Notes under the pieces: model-generated
The model's input: only the letters and a program-made list of their open reading frames with translations
Databases searched by the model: none
Told to the model about the DNA's origin: nothing
DNA from: Rhodoligotrophos defluvii
GTDB lineage: Bacteria; Pseudomonadota; Alphaproteobacteria; Rhizobiales; Im1
NCBI RefSeq assembly: GCF_005281615.1
Contig: NZ_SZZM01000008.1
Coordinates: forward strand, 62,001 to 126,000
Direction: 5' to 3'
Length of the DNA: 64,000 nucleotides
Position numbers and translations under genes: made by a program
Part shown: positions 32,568 to 41,865 of the stretch, in pieces
Position numbering within the stretch: position 1 is the stretch's first letter
Layout: the number at the start of each line of letters is the position of its first letter

Positions 32568-35117
32568 TCAGTTCCGCTTCTTGCGCTTCACGTCCAGCGG
32601 CACGGCGGCCTTGCGGAAATCGGCCCAGGGGTCAGGGGCGAATGCGCTCACGCGGGCAGGGGTGTTGGCCACGGTGAAATGGGCGGGCCCGATGGCGGGG
32701 GTGAGCTCGCTCCAGTCGAGCGGCATGGACACGGCGGCCCCCGGCCGGGCGCGGGTGGAATAGGCCGCAACCGCCGTGGCCCCGCGGCCATTGCGCAAAT
32801 AGTCCACCAGGATCTTTCCGCGGCGCTTGGATTTGGTGATCGTTGCCACAAAGCGCTCGGGCGCATCGGCGACCATGGCATCGGCGATGGACTTGGTGAA
32901 GGCCTTCACCGCGGTCCAATCGGCCTTGGGCTTCAGCGGCGCGGTGACATGCAGACCCTTCCCGCCGGTGGTCTTGACGAAAGGCGCGAGGCCGGCATCG
33001 ATCAGCCTCTGGCGCACCTCCTCGGCCGCAGCGATCACCTCGCTCCAAGGCACGCCCGGACCCGGATCGAGATCGAGGATGATCGTGTCCGGCCGCTCAA
33101 GGTCCTTCACGGTCGATCCCCAGGGATGGATTTCGAGCACGCCCCCCTGCACCAGGCCCACCAACCCGTCGAAGCTGTCGATGCTGATCAGCGGCTCGTC
33201 GCTCTTGTCCTCGGGGTCATCGAACAGAACGATGTTGGGGTTCAGACCCTTCCAGGCATGCTTCTGGAAGAAGCACTCCTCGCGGATGCCCCCGGGGCAG
33301 CGCAGCAGCGCCAGCGGCCGGCCGACGACGAAGGGCTCCATAAAGGTCCAGACTTGCGCGTAGTAGTCGGCAAGACCCTGCTTGGTCACGCCCATGTCCG
33401 GCCAGTAAAGCCGGTCCGGGTGGGTCAGCGATACCGTGCTGTGCGGCAGGTCCGGGGCGGGTGCCGCGCCATCCTCCCGCACCACCTCCTCCGGCGCCTT
33501 GTCGTCGCGCAAGCCCTGGAACGCGGCATGGCGCAAATGGCCATCGCCCGTCCAGCCGCGGAATTCGATCTCGCACACCAGTTCCGGACGCACGGGAATG
33601 AGGCCCCGGGCTTCCTCCGCCGCCAGCTTGCCGGCGAAGGCGGGCTTGTTTATGCGCAAGGGCTGCAGGCGCTTGAACAGTTCGGCCGCGCGCTCGCCGG
33701 TGAAGCCGGTGCCGACCCGGCCGACGTGACGCAGCTCGCCATTCTCGTAGACGCCGAGGGCGAGCGAACCGATCGCCCGGCGGGAGGTGGTCGAGAGCAC
33801 ATAGCCGCCAATCACGAATTCCTGCCGTGCCGAGCACTTGGCCTTGATCCAGATGCGGGAGCGGCCCGAGCGGTAGGGCGCGTCGCGCAGCTTCGACACG
33901 ATGCCCTCGAGGCTCATGCGGCAGGCATGGCGCAACACCGTCTCGCCACTCTCTTCGAAATGGTCGCTATAGCGAATGATTGGGGGCGCGTTGGCCAGCA
34001 GCTCGGCCAAGGTCTGCTTCCGCTCGATGAGCGGCCGGTCGCGGAGGTCCTGCCCATCGAGATAGAGCAGATCGAAGGCGTAGTAGGCGAAGCGGTCCGT
34101 GCGTCCCTCGCTCAGATCGCCCTGCAGGGTCGCGAAATCGGCGCCACGGGCGGCGCCTTCGGCCACGAGCTCGCCGTCGACAATAGCCTGTTCGGTCGGA
34201 AGATCGAGGAAAGCCTGTGCAAGGTCATCGCCGAAGCGCTCGGTCCAGTCGAGCCCGCGGCGGGTGAGCAGCTTCACCTCTTCCCCGTCGATGCGGGCCT
34301 GCAGCCGGTACCCGTCGAACTTCACCTCGTGCACCCAGCGATCGCCGCCGGGCGGGCGCGGGGCGAGGGTGGCCAGCACCGGGTCGATGAAATCCGGCAT
34401 CTCGGCTTTCCGGGCCTTGGCGGCCTTTTTGACGGGCTTGGCCGCTTTTGCTTGGGCTGCCGCCCGCTTTTTGCGGGGCGTCTTCTCAGCCTCGGCGGCT
34501 CCGTTGCCGGTGTGACGGCGGATGCGGCCGGTCTTGGAGGACCAGCCCGGCGGCTCGGTGCTGATCTCGTCAATGGAGCGGCCGGTGAGCACGGATTGCG
34601 GCTGCTCTTCGAGGATATCCGGATCGTTCTCCTCGCGTGCCGCCTCATCCTCGCCTTTGATCAAGAGCCAGTTGTCGCGCTTCTCGCCGGGGCGCCGGTG
34701 CATGCGCACGAGATGCCAGCGGCCGTGGAGCTTCTCGCCTTTGAGCTCGAATTCAAGATGGCCTTTCTTCAGACCCTCATGGGGATCGAACAGAGGGGTC
34801 CAGGTGCCGCGGTCCCATACGAGAACAGTGCCGCCGCCATATTCGCCCGCGGGGATGGTGCCCTCGAAATCGCCGTAGTCGAGCGGGTGGTCCTCCACCT
34901 GCACGGCCAGGCGCTTGTCGCCCGGCACCAGGCTGGGGCCACGGGTGACCGCCCAGCTTTTCAGGACCCCGTCCAGCTCGAGCCTCAGGTCATAGTGAAG
35001 ACGCCTGGCCGCATGTTTCTGGATCACGAAGCTGTTGCCGCCGGCCTTGGCTTTGCGGCCCTTGGGTTCCGGCGTGGCGCTGAAGTCGCGCTTGCGCCGA
35101 TAGGTCTCGAGCGCCAT
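32568..35117 (-). CDS. ligD: multifunctional ATP-dependent DNA ligase LigD
   Basis: 849 residues in PE-LIG-POL order. PE domain (about 1-175): KHAARRLHYDLRLELDG and HPLDYGDFEGTIPAGEYGGG. A Lys/Ala-rich linker spans about 200-240. LIG domain (about 243-540): HEVKFDGYRLQARI with the adenylated Lys, LTRRGLDWTERF and GIVSKLRDAPYRSGRS. POL domain (about 560-845): PDMGVTKQGLADYYA, LDLDPGPGVPW with the metal Asp pair, and TTGGKGLHVTAPL with the catalytic His. LigD trims, fills and seals double-strand breaks with Ku. The start abuts the stop of the upstream ku gene, so the pair is one operon. Confidence 0.95.
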   Translation of the reverse strand: MALETYRRKRDFSATPEPKGRKAKAGGNSFVIQKHAARRLHYDLRLELDGVLKSWAVTRGPSLVPGDKRLAVQVEDHPLDYGDFEGTIPAGEYGGGTVLVWDRGTWTPLFDPHEGLKKGHLEFELKGEKLHGRWHLVRMHRRPGEKRDNWLLIKGEDEAAREENDPDILEEQPQSVLTGRSIDEISTEPPGWSSKTGRIRRHTGNGAAEAEKTPRKKRAAAQAKAAKPVKKAAKARKAEMPDFIDPVLATLAPRPPGGDRWVHEVKFDGYRLQARIDGEEVKLLTRRGLDWTERFGDDLAQAFLDLPTEQAIVDGELVAEGAARGADFATLQGDLSEGRTDRFAYYAFDLLYLDGQDLRDRPLIERKQTLAELLANAPPIIRYSDHFEESGETVLRHACRMSLEGIVSKLRDAPYRSGRSRIWIKAKCSARQEFVIGGYVLSTTSRRAIGSLALGVYENGELRHVGRVGTGFTGERAAELFKRLQPLRINKPAFAGKLAAEEARGLIPVRPELVCEIEFRGWTGDGHLRHAAFQGLRDDKAPEEVVREDGAAPAPDLPHSTVSLTHPDRLYWPDMGVTKQGLADYYAQVWTFMEPFVVGRPLALLRCPGGIREECFFQKHAWKGLNPNIVLFDDPEDKSDEPLISIDSFDGLVGLVQGGVLEIHPWGSTVKDLERPDTIILDLDPGPGVPWSEVIAAAEEVRQRLIDAGLAPFVKTTGGKGLHVTAPLKPKADWTAVKAFTKSIADAMVADAPERFVATITKSKRRGKILVDYLRNGRGATAVAAYSTRARPGAAVSMPLDWSELTPAIGPAHFTVANTPARVSAFAPDPWADFRKAAVPLDVKRKKRN

Positions 35118-35987
35118 TTAGCTTGCCTTCCGCCGCGCCGCGGGCTTCTCCGCGGCCCTCGTCTTCCCGGCTCGGCTCCGGGGCTTGCTGCCTGCGGCTT
35201 GGGCCTTCCCGCCCGCCAGTCCAGCGCTCTGCCGCAATGCCTCCATGAGATCCACCACCTTGGCGGCCTCGCGAGGCTTCGCCTTCGGCAGGGGCTTGCC
35301 TTCGATCTTCGCCTTCACCAGCTCGGCGAGCGCGGCATCGTAGCGATCATCGAAGGTCTTGGGATCGAAGTGGCCCGACTTGGTGTCGATGATGTGCCGG
35401 GCAAGCTCGAGCATATCCTTGGTGATCTTGACGTCGGGAATCTCGGAGAAGGCGTTCTCGGCAGAGCGGACCTCGTAATCGAAGTTGAGCGTATTGGCGA
35501 TGAGACCGGGGCCGTGAGCGCGGATCAGCACCGTTCTGAGGCGCCGGAACAGCACGGTGCGGGCGAGCGCCGCCACTTTCTTGGCCTCGAGGCCCGCCAC
35601 GATCACGGCAAAGGCTTCCTCCGCCGCGCGGCCGGTGGGCGCCAGGTAATAGGGGCGGTCGAAATAGACCTCGTCCACCTCGCTGCACGGCACGAAGGCC
35701 TCCACGGCGAGCGTCTTGTTGCTTTCAGGGACGGCGCTGGCGATCTCGTCCGGCGTGAGCACGATGTAATCGTTCTTGCTCACTTCATAGCCGCGGACCT
35801 GGTCCTCGGTTTCGACCGGCTTGCCCGTGCTCTCGTCAATATATTGCCGGCGCACGCGGTTACCCGTCTTGCGGTTGATGGTATGGAAGGAGACACGCTC
35901 CGAGGTGGAGGCGGCCGTATACAGCGCCACCGGGCAGACCACTTCGCCGATCTGCAAATAGCCCTTCCAGTTTGCGCGTGGTGCCAC
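35118..35987 (-). CDS. ku: non-homologous end-joining protein Ku (paralogue 2)
   Basis: 289 residues from a GTG at 35987 with AGGGAGATGG upstream; this gives the family N-terminus MAPRANWKGYLQIGEVVCPVAL, so the upstream frame to 36029 is ignored. Seen: FHTINRKTGNRVRRQYID, DYIVLTPDEIASAVPES, a Ku core to about residue 250, then a Lys/Arg/Ala-rich tail (KPRSRAGKTRAAEKPAARRKA). It directly abuts ligD and is probably the main LigD partner. Paralogue 1 at 31731 may form a heterodimer or act under other conditions. Confidence 0.93.
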   Translation of the reverse strand: MAPRANWKGYLQIGEVVCPVALYTAASTSERVSFHTINRKTGNRVRRQYIDESTGKPVETEDQVRGYEVSKNDYIVLTPDEIASAVPESNKTLAVEAFVPCSEVDEVYFDRPYYLAPTGRAAEEAFAVIVAGLEAKKVAALARTVLFRRLRTVLIRAHGPGLIANTLNFDYEVRSAENAFSEIPDVKITKDMLELARHIIDTKSGHFDPKTFDDRYDAALAELVKAKIEGKPLPKAKPREAAKVVDLMEALRQSAGLAGGKAQAAGSKPRSRAGKTRAAEKPAARRKAS

Positions 35988-36160
35988 AGGCCATCTCCCT
36001 GGGTGACAGAAGAGAACGTAGCGGAGCAATCATTCGTTCCCGGTAAACAGGCATTCTATCCTGCGGGCGCCGCGGCCCGTGGGGCGATCTTACGCGTTGT
36101 TTAACGGGAATGCTCGGGCTATTCAGCGCTGGCTCGGGGCCGGGTAGATTCGGGGGTGCC

Positions 36161-36967
36161 GTGAATATCAGTCTCATGCTGGAAGCGCTTCTGCTCGGCG
36201 TCGTGGAAGGGCTTACCGAGTTTCTGCCCGTCTCATCGACCGGGCACCTCATCCTGGTGGGCGATCTGATGGGGTTTCAGGGCCCGCCGGGCCGGGTGTT
36301 CGAGGTGGCGATCCAGCTCGGTGCCATTCTGGCGGTGGTCTGCGTCTATTTCCACAAGCTGTGGGCCGTGCTGGTGGACCTGCCCTATGAAGCTGCGGCA
36401 CGCCGCTTCGCCATCGCCATCTTCCTCGGTTTCTTGCCGTCGGCCATCCTTGGGGCGGCCATTCACGGCTTCATCAAGTCGGTGCTGTTCGACCCGGTGG
36501 TGGTGTGCGTCGCGCTCATTCTCGGGGGCTTTGCCATACTGGCGGTCGAGCGGCTGGTGCACATCCCGAAATGGCGGCGGGTCGAGGACTTTCCGGCATC
36601 GCTGTCGCTGAGGATAGGCCTGTTCCAATGCCTGGCGCTGGTGCCGGGCGTGTCGCGCTCGGGCGCCACGATCTTGGGATCGCTGCTGATGGGCGTGGAG
36701 CGCAGAACGGCGGCCGAATTCAGCTTCTTCGTGGCCATTCCGACCATGCTGGGCGCGACCGCCTATGACCTGTTCAAGAACCGGGACGTGCTGACGCTCG
36801 ACGGCATGGGCGTGATCGCCATCGGCTTCATCGCCGCGTTCATCGCGGCGCTGCTGGTGGTGCGTACGGTGCTGGATTTCATCTCACGCTACGGCTTCAC
36901 GCCTTTCGCCTATTACCGCATCGCGCTTGGCGCGCTCATGCTGGTGTGGCTGCTGGCCATCCGCTGA
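36161..36967 (+). CDS. uppP: undecaprenyl-diphosphatase UppP
   Basis: 268 residues from GTG 36161 (ATG 36176 is possible). Seen: LLGVVEGLTEFLPVSSTGHLILVGDL with the two Glu and the SSTGH motif, and the second conserved region VPGVSRSGATILGSLL, in a protein with about eight membrane helices. UppP removes a phosphate from C55-PP to regenerate the lipid carrier used for peptidoglycan and the polysaccharide locus at 1-17 kb. It is monocistronic, divergent from ku. Overproduction gives bacitracin resistance in other bacteria. Confidence 0.94.
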   Translation: MNISLMLEALLLGVVEGLTEFLPVSSTGHLILVGDLMGFQGPPGRVFEVAIQLGAILAVVCVYFHKLWAVLVDLPYEAAARRFAIAIFLGFLPSAILGAAIHGFIKSVLFDPVVVCVALILGGFAILAVERLVHIPKWRRVEDFPASLSLRIGLFQCLALVPGVSRSGATILGSLLMGVERRTAAEFSFFVAIPTMLGATAYDLFKNRDVLTLDGMGVIAIGFIAAFIAALLVVRTVLDFISRYGFTPFAYYRIALGALMLVWLLAIR

Positions 36968-37100
36968 ACACGCGGCGGACGGCGTCATCGCTTTTTAAGG
37001 CTGGCTCTCAGGAACGTGGGCAGCATGGGCGAGAAGCGGAACCAATCCATTCCTCCGCTCTTTCCCTGGGCATCACGCAACCTACTCAAGGGAGCCGAGG

Positions 37101-37553
37101 ATGGCTAGAAAAACGATGACGATCGCCGCAGGCCTGCTGCTGGCTGGCGTTACCGCTCTCGGCGGAACGCCTCCGCAGGCTTCGGCTGCTCCCATAGGGG
37201 CAGTGCTGAACCAGGCTTCAACCGTTGGCGAGTTCAACGGCATGGTTGAGCATGTGCAGTCCCGCCGCAGGTATCGCGACTATCACCGTCGCTACCATGG
37301 ACCGCGCTATCGCCATAGGCGGCCGGGCTATGGCTACTATCACCGCGGCTATTACTATCGCACGCCCTGGTGGGTGGGCCCCGCCGTGGGGCTCGGCATA
37401 GCCGGTGCGATCGCCGGGGCGGCGGGTCGCGCGGCCGGCTCGAGTGCGCATGTGGCCTGGTGTCAGGACCGCTATCGGTCCTATGATCCGTCGACCGACA
37501 GCTATATGGGCTATGACGGTCGCAGGCACCGGTGCTATAGCCCGTACAGCTGA
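37101..37553 (+). CDS. BA14K-family exported protein
   Basis: 150 residues with signal peptide (GLLLAGVTALGGTPPQASA). Seen: an Arg/Tyr/His-rich middle (RRRYRDYHRRYHGPRYRHRRP), a hydrophobic AVGLGIAGAIAGAAGRAAG segment, and the C-terminal BA14K domain VAWCQDRYRSYDPSTDSY then GYDGRRHRC. The family is named after a Brucella immunoreactive lectin-like protein and is typical of Hyphomicrobiales. It probably sits in the periplasm or envelope. A strong terminator follows at 37637. Confidence 0.85.
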   Translation: MARKTMTIAAGLLLAGVTALGGTPPQASAAPIGAVLNQASTVGEFNGMVEHVQSRRRYRDYHRRYHGPRYRHRRPGYGYYHRGYYYRTPWWVGPAVGLGIAGAIAGAAGRAAGSSAHVAWCQDRYRSYDPSTDSYMGYDGRRHRCYSPYS

Positions 37554-37636
37554 GCGGCCGGTCCGAGGGGACGCGCAGTTGCACCGCGGCCTCAAAGGCT
37601 GGCGGTGGACCGGCTTCTCTCCGGCCGTCGGCAACA

Positions 37637-37667
37637 AGGGATGCGTGGGCGACCACGCGTCCCTTTT
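37637..37667 (+). terminator. Rho-independent terminator after the BA14K gene
   Basis: A 12-bp stem (one G-T wobble) with a GCGA tetraloop, AGGGATGCGTGG/CCACGCGTCCCT, followed by TTTT. It lies 84 bp downstream of the BA14K stop and before the convergent EAL gene. Confidence 0.75.
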
Positions 37668-37680
37668 CCATCTGTTTGTT

Positions 37681-38910
37681 CTAGGCGTAAGCGGCGTTCT
37701 TGGACCGGCGAGCAGGGTTCTCGCTGATGACGCGCAGAGGTGGCTTGCGCTTGGCCCATCGCCTCGTGAAGTTCTCGAAGCCTTCCGCCGACAGGGGTAC
37801 GGTGATGAAGTAGCCCTGGGCTTCTTCGCAGCCGATCTCCTTCAGGAAGGAGAGGATGCGGGATGTTTCGACACCCTCGGCCACGACGCGCAGACCCAAG
37901 TTGTGGCCGAGGCCGACGATCGACCGCACAATCGTGCGTGCATCCTGGTCTCGTTCGACCTGGCTCACAAAGGAGCGGTCGATCTTTATCTCGCTGAACG
38001 GCATTCGATAAAGCTCGACCAGGGACGAATAGCCCGTGCCGAAATCGTCCAGGGCGAGTGCAAAGCCTTTGAGGCGCATGCGGGTCAGGACGTCGAGCGT
38101 AGTGGGCTGATCGTCCAGCGCCACGCTTTCCGTAATCTCGATGACCACGCGCCGAGGATCGATGCCCGCCATTCGGGCACGCTGCTCGATCTTGTCCGGG
38201 AGCTCCAGATCGCTGAGCAGGTCGCCCGGAACGTTGATCGCCATCGTGAAGTCGGCCGGGAGATAGGTCCAACGGGCGAGATCGGAAAAGGCGATCTCGA
38301 TCACCCGGTCCGTCAGGCGGCCCATCAATCCGAACTCGGCGATGGCGCCGAGGAAGCGGTCGGGAGAAAGAATGCCCCTGACCGGGTGATGCCAGCGAAC
38401 CAGCGCCTCCACCCCTCGCAGTGGCAGATCCCGTTCATCGCCGAGGCTGACCTTCGGCTGGTAGCGCAGAACGATCTCACCCCGTCCAAAGGCTTGCTCG
38501 ATCTCGCGGAGTGTCACCGCTTCCTGCTTCATCTGGGTTGCCTCGAACAGCGCGGACACGTCGTCAGTGGCAAAGGGCTTGCGAAGCGTGCCGACCACGT
38601 CGAGATTGCGCGCGGCGGCCAGGCTCGCTGCGGTGTTCAGCACCTTCTTGTCTACATCGCCGGTTATGATGACCCTTGCTTCGTCGTTGCTGTTGGACAG
38701 CCAGCGCAGCAGCTCGATTCCGTCCATGTCGACGAGGTTGAGGCTCAGGCAAATCAGCGTCGGCTGCCAGCCGGAGTAATGCTCGATGAATTCGGCAGCG
38801 GTGGTCAAAGCGCGCGCTTCAATATCATAGCGGCCCGCGAGCGAAACCAGCTGCTTCCCAGCCTCGTGGTCTGGGTCTACAATGAGGAGTCTTTGCAGTG
38901 TCTGGCTCAT
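37681..38910 (-). CDS. EAL-domain c-di-GMP phosphodiesterase with degenerate receiver domain
   Basis: 409 residues. Residues 1-130 have the receiver fold (LLIVDPDHEAGK, VIITGDVDKK, GTLRKPFA), but at the phosphate-acceptor position the sequence is LSLNLVDMDG, with Ser56 in place of Asp; phosphorylation is thus unlikely. Residues 145-400 form an EAL domain with EALVRWHHP, EITES, ALDDFGTGYSSL, IKIDRSFV and VVAEGVET, all metal and catalytic residues present, so it should hydrolyse c-di-GMP. There is no GGDEF domain. It is divergent from a metallophosphoesterase gene. Regulation by the pseudo-receiver is inferred. Confidence 0.88.
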   Translation of the reverse strand: MSQTLQRLLIVDPDHEAGKQLVSLAGRYDIEARALTTAAEFIEHYSGWQPTLICLSLNLVDMDGIELLRWLSNSNDEARVIITGDVDKKVLNTAASLAAARNLDVVGTLRKPFATDDVSALFEATQMKQEAVTLREIEQAFGRGEIVLRYQPKVSLGDERDLPLRGVEALVRWHHPVRGILSPDRFLGAIAEFGLMGRLTDRVIEIAFSDLARWTYLPADFTMAINVPGDLLSDLELPDKIEQRARMAGIDPRRVVIEITESVALDDQPTTLDVLTRMRLKGFALALDDFGTGYSSLVELYRMPFSEIKIDRSFVSQVERDQDARTIVRSIVGLGHNLGLRVVAEGVETSRILSFLKEIGCEEAQGYFITVPLSAEGFENFTRRWAKRKPPLRVISENPARRSKNAAYA

Positions 38911-39298
38911 GAATGCTCGTCGTCTGCGCTTTTCAAAACCACAGGCTCTGGTCGACTTCCAGATTTCCTGCACATTAGGAGCATGCCACAGGATGATGCG
39001 GAAGTCTTATAAAGATGTTGTTCTGAGACTGGCATACAAGGCTAGTAGTCGCGTGTCTCGATTCGAAAATCTCTTTGTTACTCAGTCGGTTAGCTGGTAG
39101 TGATCCATTTTTGCAGCGGGCCGGTTCAGAGTTGCCGCCATTGCAGCTTAGGGAAATGGCCGAGTTCCGGCTTCGAAAAGGCAATTTTGCGACGATTTTA
39201 ACGCTGGCGCGTTTTCATGTGAACATAAGGCGTAGGCCTTCATTTTCCAGGGTTTTCAAGAATTGTCTAGATCAGTCCTACTATCATCAACCGACTTA
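38911..39298. other. 388-bp divergent intergenic region
   Basis: No gene is apparent. The right half is AT-rich compared with the surroundings and probably holds promoters of the divergent EAL and metallophosphoesterase genes. I could not find a clear operator or terminator. Confidence 0.5.
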
Positions 39299-40135
39299 AT
39301 GATCCGTACTGCTCCATTGAATTGCAAAAACGCATCGCAAGCCTCGTCACCGACGGATCCGTCGGACGTGCCGGAGCAGGGGACGGCCCGCGTGCCGGAC
39401 GGGACCCGCGTCTATGCGGTGGGCGATATTCACGGGCGTGCGGACCTGCTGGAGGATCTGCTCGCGCTCATCGCGGCCGACATGGACAGCTTCGGCGGAG
39501 AGGATTGCACCGTTGTTTTCCTGGGCGATTATCTCAATCGCGGGCCGGGAACGCGCGAGGTCATCGGGAGGTTGGCAGCACAGCCCCTGCTTGGTGCCCG
39601 GCACGTTTTCTTGCGCGGCAATCACGATGCGCTGCTGCTGAACTATCTCGATGATCCGGGCTTGTTGCCGACTTTTCTGCGCTACGGCGGCAGCGCCACC
39701 CTGGCTTCCTACGGTGTCCAGGTCGCCGACCCAGCGGGACGGGTGCGCCCCGACCGTGAGCTTCATCGGGATTTCTTGAAGGCGCTGCCGGCTGACCATC
39801 TGGAATTCCTGAAACGCCTCGCCCTTTATTCCGTGATCGGCGACTACCTGTTCGTGCATGCGGGCATACGGCCCGGCCTGCCGCTTGGCCGTCAGAGCCC
39901 CGTTGACCTGATCAGCATCCGTGAGCCGTTTCTCTCTTATGACGGCGCGCTCCCCTATGTGGTCGTGCACGGGCACACGCGCGTGCCAGAGCCGGTCGTC
40001 CGGCCGGCCCGCATCGGAATCGACACCGGCGCCTTCAAGACGGGACGCCTGACCAGCCTGGTGCTCGAAGGCAGCCAGCGGCGGTTCCTGGCAACGGCCG
40101 GCGCGCCGGCCGAAGAGGCTGCAATTTGCGGGTGA
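39299..40135 (+). CDS. calcineurin-like metallophosphoesterase (serine/threonine-phosphatase type)
   Basis: 278 residues from ATG 39299. Seen: YAVGDIHGRADLLEDLL, VVFLGDYLNRGPGTREV, FLRGNHDALLLNYL, LFVHAGIRPGLPL and VVHGHTRVPEPV, which is the full set of the PPP-type fold. In the second motif the usual GDYVDRG reads GDYLNRG, replacing the conserved Asp with Asn. This may lower activity or alter specificity. No signal peptide. Similar stand-alone phosphatases often sit near polysaccharide or signalling genes; substrate unknown. It is followed by a kinase/receiver pair. Confidence 0.82.
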   Translation: MIRTAPLNCKNASQASSPTDPSDVPEQGTARVPDGTRVYAVGDIHGRADLLEDLLALIAADMDSFGGEDCTVVFLGDYLNRGPGTREVIGRLAAQPLLGARHVFLRGNHDALLLNYLDDPGLLPTFLRYGGSATLASYGVQVADPAGRVRPDRELHRDFLKALPADHLEFLKRLALYSVIGDYLFVHAGIRPGLPLGRQSPVDLISIREPFLSYDGALPYVVVHGHTRVPEPVVRPARIGIDTGAFKTGRLTSLVLEGSQRRFLATAGAPAEEAAICG

Positions 40136-40263
40136 GCTGGCGGCTGCCTGCGGTTCCATCCGTCGCCTGTCCCAGGATTTCACGATTGGTTAAGACCTGT
40201 TCCTGAAGATCCGGCTGGAGCGCGATTGGCCGCTCCGTATCGCCAGCGAGGGAGATGCGGCCA

Positions 40264-41865
40264 ATGCGGTCCCGCAAAGTTGCGACATTGCCGGACTTGT
40301 CCAGCCGCTTCCGAGATCTCGCGCGGCTCTCGGCGCATTGGATGTGGGAGACCGACGCGGCCGGCCGACTTGTCTGGCAGGAAGGGCACAGTCCGCGCGT
40401 CGAGGCGGTGGACCTGGCGGACTATCTCCTGGGCGCGACCTTGGGGGAAATCTTGCAGGCGATCGCGGCTGAACCGCTGCAGGAACTCACCATAGACGTG
40501 GCGCTGCAGCGCCGCGCGCCCTTCTCCGACATCATCTATCGCTACATGGATGCGCTCGACGGCGAGACGTGGATCTGCCTCTCGGGCTTGCCACTCTGCG
40601 ACGATCACGGCCGACCTGGCGGTTATCGCGGAATTGCCAGCGACGTCTCGGCGCTGGCCCGCTCGGAGATCGAGCTCCGCCACACAAACCGGCATCTCAC
40701 CCATTCGGCGGAGCTTGCGGGCCTCGGCTACTGGGTTTGGGATCTTCAGCGCGACTGCTTCTTGGAATGTTCGGAGACCCTGGCCCGCATCTGCGGCGTC
40801 ACGCTCGATGAATTCATGGAGAGCAACAGGAGCGGCAAGGCCTTCATCCACCCCGACGACCTTGCCGAATACACCCGCATCGAGCAGGCTTTCAACGATG
40901 GTGGGGAGCGCTATGAGGTTGTCTATCGGGTGCTCGCCCGCGATGGCATCGTGCGGATCTGCCGGGAGATCGGCGAGCGGGTGGCGGGCCGCGGCGGCCG
41001 GCCCGACGTGGCGATCGGTACAGTCCAGGACATCACCGAGGATTATCGGCTGCAGGCGGAGCTGAGCGCAGCGAAGGAGCAGCTCGAAAAGCAGATCGTC
41101 GCGGAGCGGGTTCTGTTCGCGGAGCTTCGACAAAAGGAAGAGCGGCTGCGCACCGCGCAGAAGCTCGAGGCCGTCAGCAGGCTGGCCAGCGGCATCGCCC
41201 ATGACCTGAACAATATTCTCTTGCCGGTCATCGTGCTGGCCGAGCGCCTTGCAGAGACATTGCCGCCGGGGGCCGACCGCAAGGACGCTCAGACCATTCT
41301 CGAGGGCGCCGAGCGGGGCGCAGCGCTGCTGCGCGACCTTCTCGATTTTACCCGGGAAAAGGCGGGATCGCGCGAGTGCTGCGACCCGGCACAGGTCATT
41401 GCGTCGACCCTGCCGATGATCCGCGCCGTCTTGCCGCCCGGCATCGACCTGAGGACACGGATCAAGCGGGACCTCGGCCTGGTCGACATGAGTGGAGCGC
41501 TGCTGTCGCGGGTGCTGCTCAATCTTGCCAGCAACGCAGCCGATGCTATGGCGGGAACCGGCCGGCTGTTCATTGGCCTCGACGAAGTGGGCGGCGATGG
41601 CGGCGACAAGCTGCGCCTACGGGTGAGGGACACGGGCTGCGGCATCGGGCCGGAGGAGATGGGCCGGATATTCGACCCCTTCTTCACCACCAAGCCAATC
41701 GGCAAAGGCACCGGTCTCGGGCTCTCGGTGGTGCACGGCATCGTCACCGCCCATGAGGGGTCAATCGCCGTCACGAGCCAGCCCGGGCAAGGCACGACCT
41801 TCGAAGTCATCCTGCCTCGAAACGGCGTAGCCGTTGCTGGCCAGCTGGAGGACGTCTTGCCATGA
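40264..41865 (+). CDS. PAS-domain histidine kinase
   Basis: 533 residues; ATG 40264 is preferred to 40255 because GAGGGAG is then 9 bp upstream. Seen: two PAS segments (about 15-130 and 145-265), a coiled coil, the H-box RLASGIAHDLNNILLPV with phospho-acceptor His near 315, NLASNAADAM, VRDTGCGIGPEEMG and GTGLGLSVVHG of the HATPase domain. No transmembrane helices, so it is a cytosolic sensor. It is coupled by an ATGA overlap to a single-domain receiver. The signal is unknown. Confidence 0.9.
   Translation: MRSRKVATLPDLSSRFRDLARLSAHWMWETDAAGRLVWQEGHSPRVEAVDLADYLLGATLGEILQAIAAEPLQELTIDVALQRRAPFSDIIYRYMDALDGETWICLSGLPLCDDHGRPGGYRGIASDVSALARSEIELRHTNRHLTHSAELAGLGYWVWDLQRDCFLECSETLARICGVTLDEFMESNRSGKAFIHPDDLAEYTRIEQAFNDGGERYEVVYRVLARDGIVRICREIGERVAGRGGRPDVAIGTVQDITEDYRLQAELSAAKEQLEKQIVAERVLFAELRQKEERLRTAQKLEAVSRLASGIAHDLNNILLPVIVLAERLAETLPPGADRKDAQTILEGAERGAALLRDLLDFTREKAGSRECCDPAQVIASTLPMIRAVLPPGIDLRTRIKRDLGLVDMSGALLSRVLLNLASNAADAMAGTGRLFIGLDEVGGDGGDKLRLRVRDTGCGIGPEEMGRIFDPFFTTKPIGKGTGLGLSVVHGIVTAHEGSIAVTSQPGQGTTFEVILPRNGVAVAGQLEDVLP

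Noticed and set aside
32679-36104. 1141-codon open frame on the plus strand opposite ligD and ku
   Set aside because: It is antisense to two genes with full catalytic motifs; long antisense frames are common in high-GC DNA, and the product is His/Gly/Arg-rich with no domain.
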